Shown here piece after piece: positions 56,558 through 64,000 of a stretch of 64,000 nt of DNA; within the stretch, counting starts at the first letter, position 1; each line of letters begins with the position of its first letter. The position numbers were made by a program, and so were the translations under genes. The notes under the pieces are model-generated. The model was not told where the DNA came from. It saw only the letters and a list, made by a program, of their open reading frames with translations, and did no database searches. This DNA comes from Anaeromyxobacter dehalogenans 2CP-C (GTDB taxonomy: Bacteria > Myxococcota > Myxococcia > Myxococcales > Anaeromyxobacteraceae), in NCBI RefSeq assembly GCF_000013385.1, contig NC_007760.1:3012001-3076000 (forward strand). Direction: 5' to 3'.

Positions 56558-56747
56558 GCGGCGGCGGGCGACGCCGGCGCCGCGCGGCGGCCGCGCCTCC
56601 GCCCCTGCCGCCTTGGTGCGTGCCGCGTTCGCGCGTCGCGCGGTCGCGCGGGTGGCCGGTCGTCCGCTCCCCTGGCAGCATCCCCTGCACGCCTCGCCGC
56701 GCCGGGTCGGGGGACCCGGGCAGGCGGGCGCGAGGATCGGGGGATCC

Positions 56748-58466
56748 ATGCAGCCGAAGTCCGCCTTCCGGCGCGCGCACGTCGCGCGCCTCGCCACGCT
56801 CGCGCTCGCCGCCGCGGCGCTCGCGGCCTGCTCGTCCGGAGGCGGCGCGTCCGCGCCGTCCGCGCCGCAGGCTCCGGCCGGCGGCGCGCCGGTCCCGAGG
56901 TCGATCTCGGTCTCGCCGGCGGCCACCACGCTCGCGGCCGGCTTCACCCAGCGGCTCACCGCCATCGCCACCTTCTCCGACGGCTCGAAGCGGGACGTCA
57001 CCGCCACCGCCGCCTGGGAGTCCTCGGCGCCGGCCGCCGCCGCGGTGACCGGGGGCGAGGTCACCGGCGTCGCGCCCGGCGCGGCGACGGTGGGCGCCCG
57101 CTGGTCCGGGCTGCGCGGCACGGCCGAGGTGACGGTCACCTCGGCCGTCCTCCAGTCCGTCGTCGTGACGCCGCCGTTCCCGAGCCTGCCGCTCGGCGCC
57201 GACCTGCAGCTCGCGGCGACCGGGCTGTTCTCCGACGGCAGCGCGCGGGACGTGACCGCGGAGGCGGCCTGGGAGAGCGCGGCGCCTGCGACCGCCGCGG
57301 TGCCCTCGCCCGGCCTGGTGCACCCGGTCGCGCCCGGGGACGCGGCCGTCTCGGCGACGCTGGAAGGCGTGCGCGGCGCGACCACGGTCAGCGTGACGGC
57401 CGCCACGCTCGAGGCGCTGGACGTGTACCCGGGCGCCGCCACCCTGGCCCGCGGCACCTCGACCGCGTTCACCGCGGTCGCCACGTACTCCGACGGCACC
57501 GCCGCCGACCTCACCGCGCAGGCGGCCTGGGCCGCGAGCGGGCCCGAGGTGACGCTCTCGGCGCCCGGCCCGGAGGGCGTGGTGGTCACCGGGGCGGCCG
57601 AGGGCACCGCCACGGTGACGGCGGCGTTCGGCGGCCTGACCAGCGCGGCGACGGTGACGGTCACCGCGGCCGAGCTCACCGGGCTCGCGGTGTCCCCGGC
57701 CGCGCTCGACCTGCCGGTCGGGCTCTCCGGCGCGCTCGAGGCCACCGGCACGTTCTCCGACGGCTCGACCCAGGACCTGACCGCGCAGGTGGCGTGGGTG
57801 TCCTCCGACGCGGCCGTGGCGGCCGCCTCCAACGCGCCCGGCAGCGAGGGGCTCGTCAGCGCGCTCTCCGCCGGCGACGCGACCGTCAGCGCGACCCTGT
57901 TCGGCCGGACCGCGTCGGCGGCGGTGACGGTCCGCGCGGTGGTGCTCCAGTCCATCGCGGTGACGCCCGGGACGGCGTCGGTGCCCGCGGGCTACCAGGT
58001 CCGGTTCCGGGCGACCGGCACCTACAGCGACGGCTCGACGCACGAGCTGACCGGGAGCGCGGCCTGGATCAGCGCCGATCCGGCGATCGCGACCGTGGTC
58101 GCCACCGGGACCGGCGCGGGCACCGCGACCGGCGTGGCGCCCGGGACCACCCGGATCTCGGCGGGGCTGGACGGCGTCGTCGGCGAGGCGACGCTGACGG
58201 TGGGCTCGGCCCGGCTCGTCTCGGTGGCGGTGACGCCGTCGCCGTTCGAGGTGGGGGTGGGCGGGACCGCGCAGCTGACCGCCACTGGCACGTTCAGCGA
58301 CGGCGGCACGCTCGACGTCACGCGGCAGAGCGTCTGGAGCTCCAGCGCCAAGTCCGTCGCGACCGTCTCGCGGGGCGGCGTGGTGACCGGGCTCCGGGCC
58401 GGGGCGGTGACGATCCAGGCGAACCGCGCCGGCCGGAAGGGCCGGGCCGACGGCACGGTCCGGTGA
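56748..58466 (+). CDS. lipoprotein with six BIG2/Ig-like repeats
   Basis: 572 residues. Lipoprotein signal ending LAAC (about residue 28). The mature part is six tandem Ig-like domains of about 85-90 residues, each opening with a form of L-x-S-(I/V)-x-V-(T/S)-P, e.g. LQSVVVTPPF, LTGLAVSPAA, LQSIAVTPGT, then A-T-(G)-T-(F/Y)-SDG and a V-T-x-A-x-W block. BIG2 proteins are cell-surface adhesion or scaffold proteins. Its copies are not identical, so no recent duplication is evident. Confidence 0.9.
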   Translation: MQPKSAFRRAHVARLATLALAAAALAACSSGGGASAPSAPQAPAGGAPVPRSISVSPAATTLAAGFTQRLTAIATFSDGSKRDVTATAAWESSAPAAAAVTGGEVTGVAPGAATVGARWSGLRGTAEVTVTSAVLQSVVVTPPFPSLPLGADLQLAATGLFSDGSARDVTAEAAWESAAPATAAVPSPGLVHPVAPGDAAVSATLEGVRGATTVSVTAATLEALDVYPGAATLARGTSTAFTAVATYSDGTAADLTAQAAWAASGPEVTLSAPGPEGVVVTGAAEGTATVTAAFGGLTSAATVTVTAAELTGLAVSPAALDLPVGLSGALEATGTFSDGSTQDLTAQVAWVSSDAAVAAASNAPGSEGLVSALSAGDATVSATLFGRTASAAVTVRAVVLQSIAVTPGTASVPAGYQVRFRATGTYSDGSTHELTGSAAWISADPAIATVVATGTGAGTATGVAPGTTRISAGLDGVVGEATLTVGSARLVSVAVTPSPFEVGVGGTAQLTATGTFSDGGTLDVTRQSVWSSSAKSVATVSRGGVVTGLRAGAVTIQANRAGRKGRADGTVR

Positions 58467-58533
58467 GCGAGCCGGGGCGCGGCCAGGGAGCTTGCTGGCC
58501 GCGCCCACCGGTTGAGGCTAGACTCACCGTCTT

Positions 58534-59646
58534 ATGGAAGGACAGGGTCCGCTCAGCGAGGAGCTGTTCCACTCGTTCCTGCAGCTCGCCGTGAAGCGCC
58601 AGGCGAGCGACGTGCACTTCGAGGTGGGCTATCCGCCCACCTACCGGGTGTTCGGGGAGCTGCTGTCGGCGAAGTACCCGCCGCTGACGCACGCGGACAC
58701 GGAGGCGATCGCGAACTTCGTCCTCCAGGCCCCGGGCTCCGGCTTCACGCCGCTCGACTTCCGCGAGGTGGACCGCAGCTACTCGCTGCCCGGCGTGTCC
58801 CGCTTCCGCGCGTCCATCTTCAAGCAGCGCGGCAGCTGGGGCGCGGTGATGCGCACCATCCCGTTCCAGATCCCGGACTTCGACACGCTCAACCTGCCGC
58901 CGGTGATCCGCACCATCGCCGAGGCGCGCCGCGGCCTCATCTGCGTGACCGGCGCCACCGGCAACGGCAAGTCCACCACCGTCGCCAGCATCATCAACAC
59001 CATCATCCAGCAGGAGCGGCTCCACGTCGTCACGGTCGAGGATCCGATCGAGTTCATCTTCGCCGGCGGCAAGGGCCTGGTGATCCAGCGCGAGGTCGGC
59101 TCGGACACCGCCAGCTACAGCGACGCGCTGCGGGCCGCGCTCCGGCAGGACCCGGACATCATCATGGTGGGCGAGCTGCGCGACCGCGAGGCGGCCGACA
59201 TCTGCCTGAAGGCGGCGGAGACCGGGCACCTCGTCATCACCTCGCTGCACACGCCCGACGTGCCCCGCGCGGTCGGGCGCATCGTGGGCCTGTTCCCGGC
59301 CGACGAGCAGGACAGCGTCCGGGCGCGGCTCGCCGACAACCTGCAAGCCGTCATCGCGCTCCGGCTGCTCATGCGCGCCGACGCGACCGGGCTCATCCCC
59401 GCGGTGGAGTCGCTGCTCGCCACCACCAGCGTGCGCGAGCTGATCCGCGACGGCTCCAAGATCAACGAGCTGCGCACGTACATGGACACCGCCGGCGCCG
59501 ACCTGGGGATGCACAGCTTCGACCAGTACCTGTACCGCCTGCACGAGGCGAAGCGCATCGGCCTCGACACCGCGCTGGCGAACGCGACGCACCGCGCCGA
59601 CCTGGAGCGGCGGATCATGATGGAGACGGGGGGCCGTCCCGCGTGA
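58534..59646 (+). CDS. PilT/PilU-like twitching ATPase
   Basis: 370 residues. Secretion ATPase of the type IV pilus retraction subfamily: N-terminal PAS-like domain (about 10-110), Walker A GATGNGKS (140-147), Asp box EDPIEF, Walker B IIMVGELRDREAA, and His boxes SLHTPD and AETGHLVITSLH. The ASDVHFEVG start is typical of PilT/PilU. No other pilus gene adjoins, so it may be an accessory retraction motor (PilU-like). The stop overlaps the PilZ gene start (GTGA). Confidence 0.93.
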   Translation: MEGQGPLSEELFHSFLQLAVKRQASDVHFEVGYPPTYRVFGELLSAKYPPLTHADTEAIANFVLQAPGSGFTPLDFREVDRSYSLPGVSRFRASIFKQRGSWGAVMRTIPFQIPDFDTLNLPPVIRTIAEARRGLICVTGATGNGKSTTVASIINTIIQQERLHVVTVEDPIEFIFAGGKGLVIQREVGSDTASYSDALRAALRQDPDIIMVGELRDREAADICLKAAETGHLVITSLHTPDVPRAVGRIVGLFPADEQDSVRARLADNLQAVIALRLLMRADATGLIPAVESLLATTSVRELIRDGSKINELRTYMDTAGADLGMHSFDQYLYRLHEAKRIGLDTALANATHRADLERRIMMETGGRPA

Positions 59647-60545
59647 TCGCCGCCGGCGCCCCAGCGGCGTCGCGCGTTCTGGTGGTGGGCTCGGACGCCG
59701 ACGTCTCCATCGCGCTGCACCTGCACCTCGAGCGTGCGGGGCACGCGGTCTACTGCCTCCCCGGGCCCGGGGAGCTCGAGGCGTTCGTGCGCGCCGCCGC
59801 CCCGCACACGGTGGTGCTGCTGCTCCCCGCGGTGCCGGACGGCACCTGGGGCGCCGCGCTCACCACCGCCGCCAGCGCCGCCCGCGTGGGCGTGCGCGTG
59901 GTGATGGTCGCGCCGTCGCGCGAGATCGTGGAGCCGCTCGCCGCGGTGGCCGGCGCGGAGCGCGCCCTGGCGCGCGCCGAGGTGCTCTCGCGCCCGCTCG
60001 TGGTGATGGAGCGGCTGCCGGGCAGCGCCCCTCCCCCGGCTCCGCCGCTCCCGGCGCCGGCCGCGCCGCTCCCGGGGGCGACGCCGGCGGACGTGCTGCG
60101 CCCGGCCGCCTCGGTGCTCGTCCCCGATCCGCCGCCGGCGCGGCCGCGGCCGCCCTCGGTGGACCTGATGGCCCTCATCGACGAGGAGCTGGTGGACGAG
60201 CCGAAGGCCCGCCCCACCGTCACCCGCGTCGAGGTGAACGTGAGCCTCGTCTCGGAGCACAACTTCTACGTGGGCGCGACCCGCCGGGTGGACTCCGGCG
60301 GCGTGTTCATCGCCACGGCGCTGCCGCCGGCGGTCGGCACCCGGCTGCAGGTGCGGCTCGGCCTCGCCGACGGGCGCAAGCTGGATCTCGAGGGCGAGGT
60401 CGCGTTCGTGCGCGAGAAGAGCGCCACCACCGGGCGGCAGCCCTCCGGCTGCGGCGTGAAGCTGCTCGCGCTCCCGGGCTGGGCGGTGGACGCGATCGAC
60501 CGCTTCACGCTCGCGCGCCAGCCCATCGTCTACACGCCGCGGTAG
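59643..60545 (+). CDS. PilZ-domain protein with degenerate receiver-like N-terminus
   Basis: 300 residues from a GTG coupled to the pilT-like gene. Residues about 10-125 resemble a receiver domain (VLVVGSDADVSIALHLHL) without a clear phospho-acceptor Asp in the expected place; a Pro-rich linker follows; about 195-295 is a PilZ-type domain (SLVSEHNFYVG, DSGGVFIAT, LEGEVAFVRE). The canonical c-di-GMP motif RxxxR is not clear, so binding is uncertain; D/NSxxG appears as DSGGV. It probably modulates the ATPase. Confidence 0.8.
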   Translation: MIAAGAPAASRVLVVGSDADVSIALHLHLERAGHAVYCLPGPGELEAFVRAAAPHTVVLLLPAVPDGTWGAALTTAASAARVGVRVVMVAPSREIVEPLAAVAGAERALARAEVLSRPLVVMERLPGSAPPPAPPLPAPAAPLPGATPADVLRPAASVLVPDPPPARPRPPSVDLMALIDEELVDEPKARPTVTRVEVNVSLVSEHNFYVGATRRVDSGGVFIATALPPAVGTRLQVRLGLADGRKLDLEGEVAFVREKSATTGRQPSGCGVKLLALPGWAVDAIDRFTLARQPIVYTPR

Positions 60546-60560
60546 CGGCGCGGGCCGGGG

Positions 60561-61680
60561 TCACTCGTCCACGGCGCGGTCGGTGCGCCGCACGCCCATC
60601 AGGTAGGGCTGGATGAACGGGTCGAGGTCGCCGTCCAGGACGTCGTCCACCTTGCCCGTCTCCACCCCGGTGCGCAGGTCCTTGACCATCTGGTAGGGCT
60701 GCAGCACGTAGCTGCGGATCTGCGAGCCGAAGTCGATGTCCTTCTTCAGCGCCTCGGCGGCGTCGCGGGCGGCCGCGCGCTTCTTCTCCTCGAGATCGTA
60801 GAGCTTGGCGCGCAGGATCTTCCAGGCCACGTTGCGGTTCTTCTGCTGGCTGCGCTCGTTCTGCACCGCCACCACGATGCCGGTGGGCAGGTGCGTCATG
60901 CGCACCGCCGAGTCCGTCTTGTTCACCTTCTGCCCGCCGGCGCCCGAGGAGCGGTAGGTGTCGATGCGGACGTCGGCCTCCTTGATGTCGATGACGATGT
61001 CGTCGTCGATCTCCGGGGTCACGTCCACCGCCGCGAAGCTGGTCTGGCGGCGTGCGTTCTGGTCGAACGGGCTGATGCGCACCAGGCGGTGCACGCCGCG
61101 CTCCGCCTTGAGCCAGCCGTACGGGTGATCGCCGCGCACGATGAACGAGGCGGAGCTGATCCCGGCCTCCTCGCCCGCGACCAGGTCGGCCGGCTCCACC
61201 TCCCAGCCGCGCCGCTCGCAGTAGCGCACGTACATCCGGTAGAGCATGGCGGCCCAGTCCATCGCCTCCACGCCGCCCGCCCCGCTCTTCACCTCGACGA
61301 TGGCGCCGGCCGCGTCGTGCGGGCCGGAGAGCATCTTCTGCAGCTCGAGCCCCTCCAGCTGGCGGCCCACCGCCTCGGCGGCCTCGGCCGCCTCGGCGCG
61401 GGTGGCCTCGTCGCGCGCCTCCTCGGCGAGCTCGTTCAGCGCCTGCGCGTCGTCGAGCGACCGGCGGACCGCGGCGCAGGCCTGGGTCACCTGCTCGAGC
61501 TGGGCCTTCTCCTTCAGCAGCCCCTGCGCCTTGACGTTGTCGGTCCAGAACGCCGGGTCCTCCGAGAGCTTCGAGATCTCCGCGACCCTCAGCTCCTTCC
61601 GCTCGACGTCAAAGCGACCCCCGGAGCGCCTCCAGGCGTCGGGTGAGCTCGGCGATGCGCTCGGCGGTGGGGGAAGCCAT
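60561..61680 (-). CDS. prfB: peptide chain release factor 2 with programmed +1 frameshift
   Basis: Reads 23 codons from ATG 61680 to CTT (61614-61612), hits TGA (61611-61609), and continues in the +1 frame (GAC at 61610-61608) to 60561, giving 372 residues. The frameshift site CTTTGAC and its upstream GGGGG are those of the standard prfB autoregulatory shift. The product has the stop-recognition SPF and the GGQ catalytic motif (SSGAGGQKVN). When RF2 is scarce the ribosome shifts; when abundant it terminates at TGA. Do not annotate as a pseudogene. Confidence 0.96.
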
Positions 61681-61705
61681 GGCTCGGGTCCTCCGGGTTC
61701 CTTCG

Positions 61706-63475
61706 CTACGCGGCGGCGCTCCGGCCGTCGCGGCCCTCCCGGCGCACGCGACGGGCGAGCGCGGGGTGGGTGGCCGCCAGGGCGGCGGCGGCGATGAGCG
61801 CGCTGCCCCAGGCGAAGAGGTCGCCGACTGTAGTGTAGAGCGTGCGCCCCCGCAACCGCGGGACGCGGGCGAGCAGCAGGCGCGCGGGCTCCTGCGGGTC
61901 CGGCGCGAGATCGGGATCGACCGGGCCCACGTCCAGCGCGCCCGGCGCCAGCTCGCCGGTGGGCAGGATCACCGCCGACACCCCGGCGTAGGCGGGCCGG
62001 ACCACCGCGCGCCGCGCCTCGATCGCGCGCATCCGCACGATGGCGAGGAACTGGTACGGGCCGGACGAGTAGCCGTACCAGGCGTCGTTGGTGGGGTTCA
62101 CCAGCAGCTCCGGCTCGGGGTCGCGGCGCGCGAACGCCACGTTGATCTCCGGGAAGATCGCGTCGTAGCAGATCATGGGCGCGACGCGGACCGGCCCGGA
62201 GGGCGCGGGCGCCGCCGCGGCCCCGGCCGCCGGAGCGCCCGGCACGGCCGAGGCGAGCGCGGGCCCCGCCGCCGGCGCGGCGGCGAGCGGGAACTCGAGC
62301 ACGCTCAGGTCGGTGCCCGGCTCGGCCGGCGCGAGGCTCGGCACCAGGTGCCGCACGAACGGCAGCCAGCGCTGCAGCGGCACGTACTCGCCGAACGGCA
62401 CCAGGTGGTGCTTCAGGTACTTCCCCAGCACCTGCCGCCCGGGGGAGACCATGAACTGCGCGTTCCCGACGCGCGGCACCCGCTCGCCGTTCGCGGCGCG
62501 GGTCCACTCCACCGTGGTCGCCCCGAGCAGCACGTGCGCGCGCTCGAGCGGCGGCAGCCCGGCGGCGGGCGTCGCGAAGCTCCGGACGTCCGGCGCCACG
62601 TACAGCGGGTAGGCCGCCTCCGGCCACGCCACCAGGTCGGCGCCGGCGCGGTCCGCCTCCACCGTAAGCGGCACGAGGCGCGCCAGGATCTGCGCGCGGT
62701 GGTTGCGCGCCGCGTTCTTCACCGACTGGTCCACGTTCGGCTGCACCACGCCCACCGTGATCGACGGCGCCGCGGCGGCCTCGGCGCGCACGGCACGCAC
62801 CCGCAGGGCGCCGCCGGCCACCACCGCCGCGACCAGCGCCGCGGTGCCGGCCAGCGCCCGCCGCGGGAGCGGCCGCCGCTCGCGCCGCGCCTCCAGCGCC
62901 TCGGCCAGCACCGCGTTCACCAGCACCACGAGCGCCGCGATCCCGTACACGCCGGTGGCGGCCGCGAGCTGCGCCACCGCCGGAGTGCGCGCCTGCGTGT
63001 AGCCCACGTTCGCCCAGGGGAACCCGGAGAACAGGTAGTTGCGGGACAGCTCGAACGCGACCCACACCGGCGGGAGCACCGCCCAGGCCGGCCAGCCCAG
63101 CCGCGCGCGGACGCGCTGCGCCACCGCGAACGCGCCGGCCCAGTGCGCCGCCATGTACAGCACCAGCAGCGACAGGGCGAACACCGAGAACGCGAGCGAC
63201 AGGCCGCCGAACGCGGTCATGGCGTGCGAGACCCAGTAGATGGCCGCGAAGAAGTAGGCGAGGCCCGCCACCAGGCCGAGGCGGGCCGCCTGCCACGCGC
63301 CGCGCGCGCGCCGCAGCGCCACGAACGCGGGCACGAGCGCCACCCAGGCGACCAGCTCCAGCCGGCCGGCGGGGTCCACCTCGCGGATCGAGAGGAACGG
63401 CACCACCAGCGGCAGCGCCAGCGCGAGCGCGAGCCCGGAGGCGATCGCGAGGAGGTAGGGGACGAGGCGCGTCAT
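61706..63475 (-). CDS. lnt: apolipoprotein N-acyltransferase
   Basis: 589 residues. Seven-plus membrane helices in the N-terminal 210 residues and a nitrilase domain (about 235-500) with catalytic Glu in VAWPEAAYP, Lys in LGKYLKHHLVPFGEY and Cys in APMICYDAIFPE. Attaches the third fatty acid to lipoproteins. The nitrilase domain contains an Ala/Pro-rich insert (about 385-425). It ends 25 bases upstream of prfB. Several lipoproteins in the window would be its substrates. Confidence 0.95.
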   Translation of the reverse strand: MTRLVPYLLAIASGLALALALPLVVPFLSIREVDPAGRLELVAWVALVPAFVALRRARGAWQAARLGLVAGLAYFFAAIYWVSHAMTAFGGLSLAFSVFALSLLVLYMAAHWAGAFAVAQRVRARLGWPAWAVLPPVWVAFELSRNYLFSGFPWANVGYTQARTPAVAQLAAATGVYGIAALVVLVNAVLAEALEARRERRPLPRRALAGTAALVAAVVAGGALRVRAVRAEAAAAPSITVGVVQPNVDQSVKNAARNHRAQILARLVPLTVEADRAGADLVAWPEAAYPLYVAPDVRSFATPAAGLPPLERAHVLLGATTVEWTRAANGERVPRVGNAQFMVSPGRQVLGKYLKHHLVPFGEYVPLQRWLPFVRHLVPSLAPAEPGTDLSVLEFPLAAAPAAGPALASAVPGAPAAGAAAAPAPSGPVRVAPMICYDAIFPEINVAFARRDPEPELLVNPTNDAWYGYSSGPYQFLAIVRMRAIEARRAVVRPAYAGVSAVILPTGELAPGALDVGPVDPDLAPDPQEPARLLLARVPRLRGRTLYTTVGDLFAWGSALIAAAALAATHPALARRVRREGRDGRSAAA

Positions 63476-63548
63476 CGAGCGTTCCTGCGGCGGCGACGGG
63501 GGCCGCGGCGCGCCGGGATCCTGTCGGCGGCGGGCCGGCGGCGCCCGG

Positions 63549-63926
63549 TCAGCGGACCTTCCCGCCGGGCCCGCCCTCCGGGCCGTCCGGCGCCTCCGCC
63601 TGCTGCGCCTGCGCGGCGCCGTACGCCTCGGCGGCGGCGAGGTAGTACGCGACCGCCTCGCGCACCAGGTGGCCGACCGGCCGGCCGAGCCGCGACGCGG
63701 TGGCGGTCATGGCCTCGGCGAGGTCGGCGGGCATCCGGACCGGCACCACCCGCGCCTGGGCCAGCGCCGCCTCCAGCCGCTCCAGCGCCTGGCTGGGCCG
63801 CGACACGCGGAAGTCGCCCGCCTCGATCATGTCCTTGATCCGGCGCGCGAGGTCTTCGCGCGTGAACCACGCGCCGTCGAGCCAGACCGACTCGGAGTCG
63901 AGATCGATGTCGGCGAACGGGTCCAT
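63549..63926 (-). CDS. ribbon-helix-helix-type small protein
   Basis: 125 residues, AAGGA before the ATG. A helical N-terminus (about 25-60) and a CopG-like ribbon-helix-helix core (about 65-100, VPVRMPADLAEAM then GRPVGHLVREAVAYYL); a Pro/Gly tail. RHH proteins bind DNA as dimers, often as antitoxins, but no toxin-like neighbour is in the window: the next gene is lnt. Target unknown. Confidence 0.7.
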   Translation of the reverse strand: MDPFADIDLDSESVWLDGAWFTREDLARRIKDMIEAGDFRVSRPSQALERLEAALAQARVVPVRMPADLAEAMTATASRLGRPVGHLVREAVAYYLAAAEAYGAAQAQQAEAPDGPEGGPGGKVR

Positions 63927-64000
63927 CGGTCCTTTGCCTCGCCGGCGCGCCCCTCGCGCCGGCCCTCGCGGAGCGCCGCCCCGACGAGCCCCTCCGCCCG

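Noticed and set aside
56748-58466. Ig-repeat gene as a CRISPR-like or DNA-level tandem repeat
   Set aside because: The six units are diverged at DNA level and recognisable only as protein repeats.
61609-61611. In-frame TGA in prfB as a second selenocysteine site
   Set aside because: It is within the canonical CTTTGAC frameshift site, with the frame moving to +1; the protein has no Cys counterpart there.

Overview
The window looks like chromosome from an Anaeromyxobacter-like myxobacterium. Base composition is very GC-rich throughout. It combines multiheme cytochrome c genes typical of metal-respiring deltaproteobacteria with genes familiar from myxobacteria: an AglZ-like pseudo-receiver/coiled-coil giant, a PilT-type ATPase, and a DnaK/J-domain/TPR operon. 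I infer this from gene content only. I see no rRNA, CRISPR array, insertion sequence or prophage.

Layout. 1-2.0 kb: end of a minus-strand run (SDR dehydrogenase cut by the window edge, small hydrophilic protein, EEP-family lipoprotein). 2.06-9.47 kb: a tightly packed minus-strand electron-transfer operon in which every junction is a 4-base overlap. It encodes an inner-membrane Fe-S/flavin/cytochrome b fusion, a 20-heme cytochrome, a 10-heme cytochrome, a 9-heme lipoprotein and an outer-membrane beta-barrel. 9.5-12.9 kb: cysteine synthase, a fatty-acid hydroxylase-like membrane protein, tRNA-Glu and a secreted protein. 12.9-24.5 kb: metallopeptidase-like protein, AraC regulator, iron-permease-like protein, DUF2845 protein, universal stress protein, metF, greB, EEP phosphodiesterase, YtxH protein, engB with a tetraheme cytochrome, coaE, an SDR and a hotdog dehydratase pair. 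24.5-32.4 kb: TPR/Hsp70/J-domain operon, argD-argF and hslV-hslU. 32.4-43.6 kb: xerC, a propeller lipoprotein, trmFO, a DksA-type protein, topA, dprA, a LysM protein, a TPR-like lipoprotein and pgeF. 43.7-52 kb: a diguanylate cyclase, the AglZ-like protein, a secreted protein, a phosphatase and a MoxR ATPase. 52.4-64 kb: glycogen-debranching enzyme and glycosyltransferase, a predicted selenoprotein, an Ig-repeat lipoprotein, PilT-like and PilZ proteins, prfB with its programmed frameshift, lnt and a ribbon-helix-helix protein.

The strongest unexpected signal is at 55886-56557. A two-domain glutaredoxin-like (PDO-type) protein has an in-frame TGA exactly where the first cysteine of its C-P-Y-C active site belongs. 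Twenty-one bases later comes a hairpin with a GGTCT apical loop, the loop sequence of the bacterial selenocysteine insertion element. Conventional annotation would truncate or split this gene. I interpret it as a selenocysteine U-P-Y-C oxidoreductase.

How the parts may work together. The multiheme operon reads as a complete conduit: quinol or NAD(P)H oxidation at the inner membrane, periplasmic heme wires, then a lipoprotein cytochrome with a barrel. The order dprA-topA-trmFO-xerC-hslV-hslU keeps the backbone of a cluster known from Firmicutes, with insertions. Several genes lack a Shine-Dalgarno sequence and instead have a -10-like box 5-9 bases before the start codon, which suggests leaderless transcripts.
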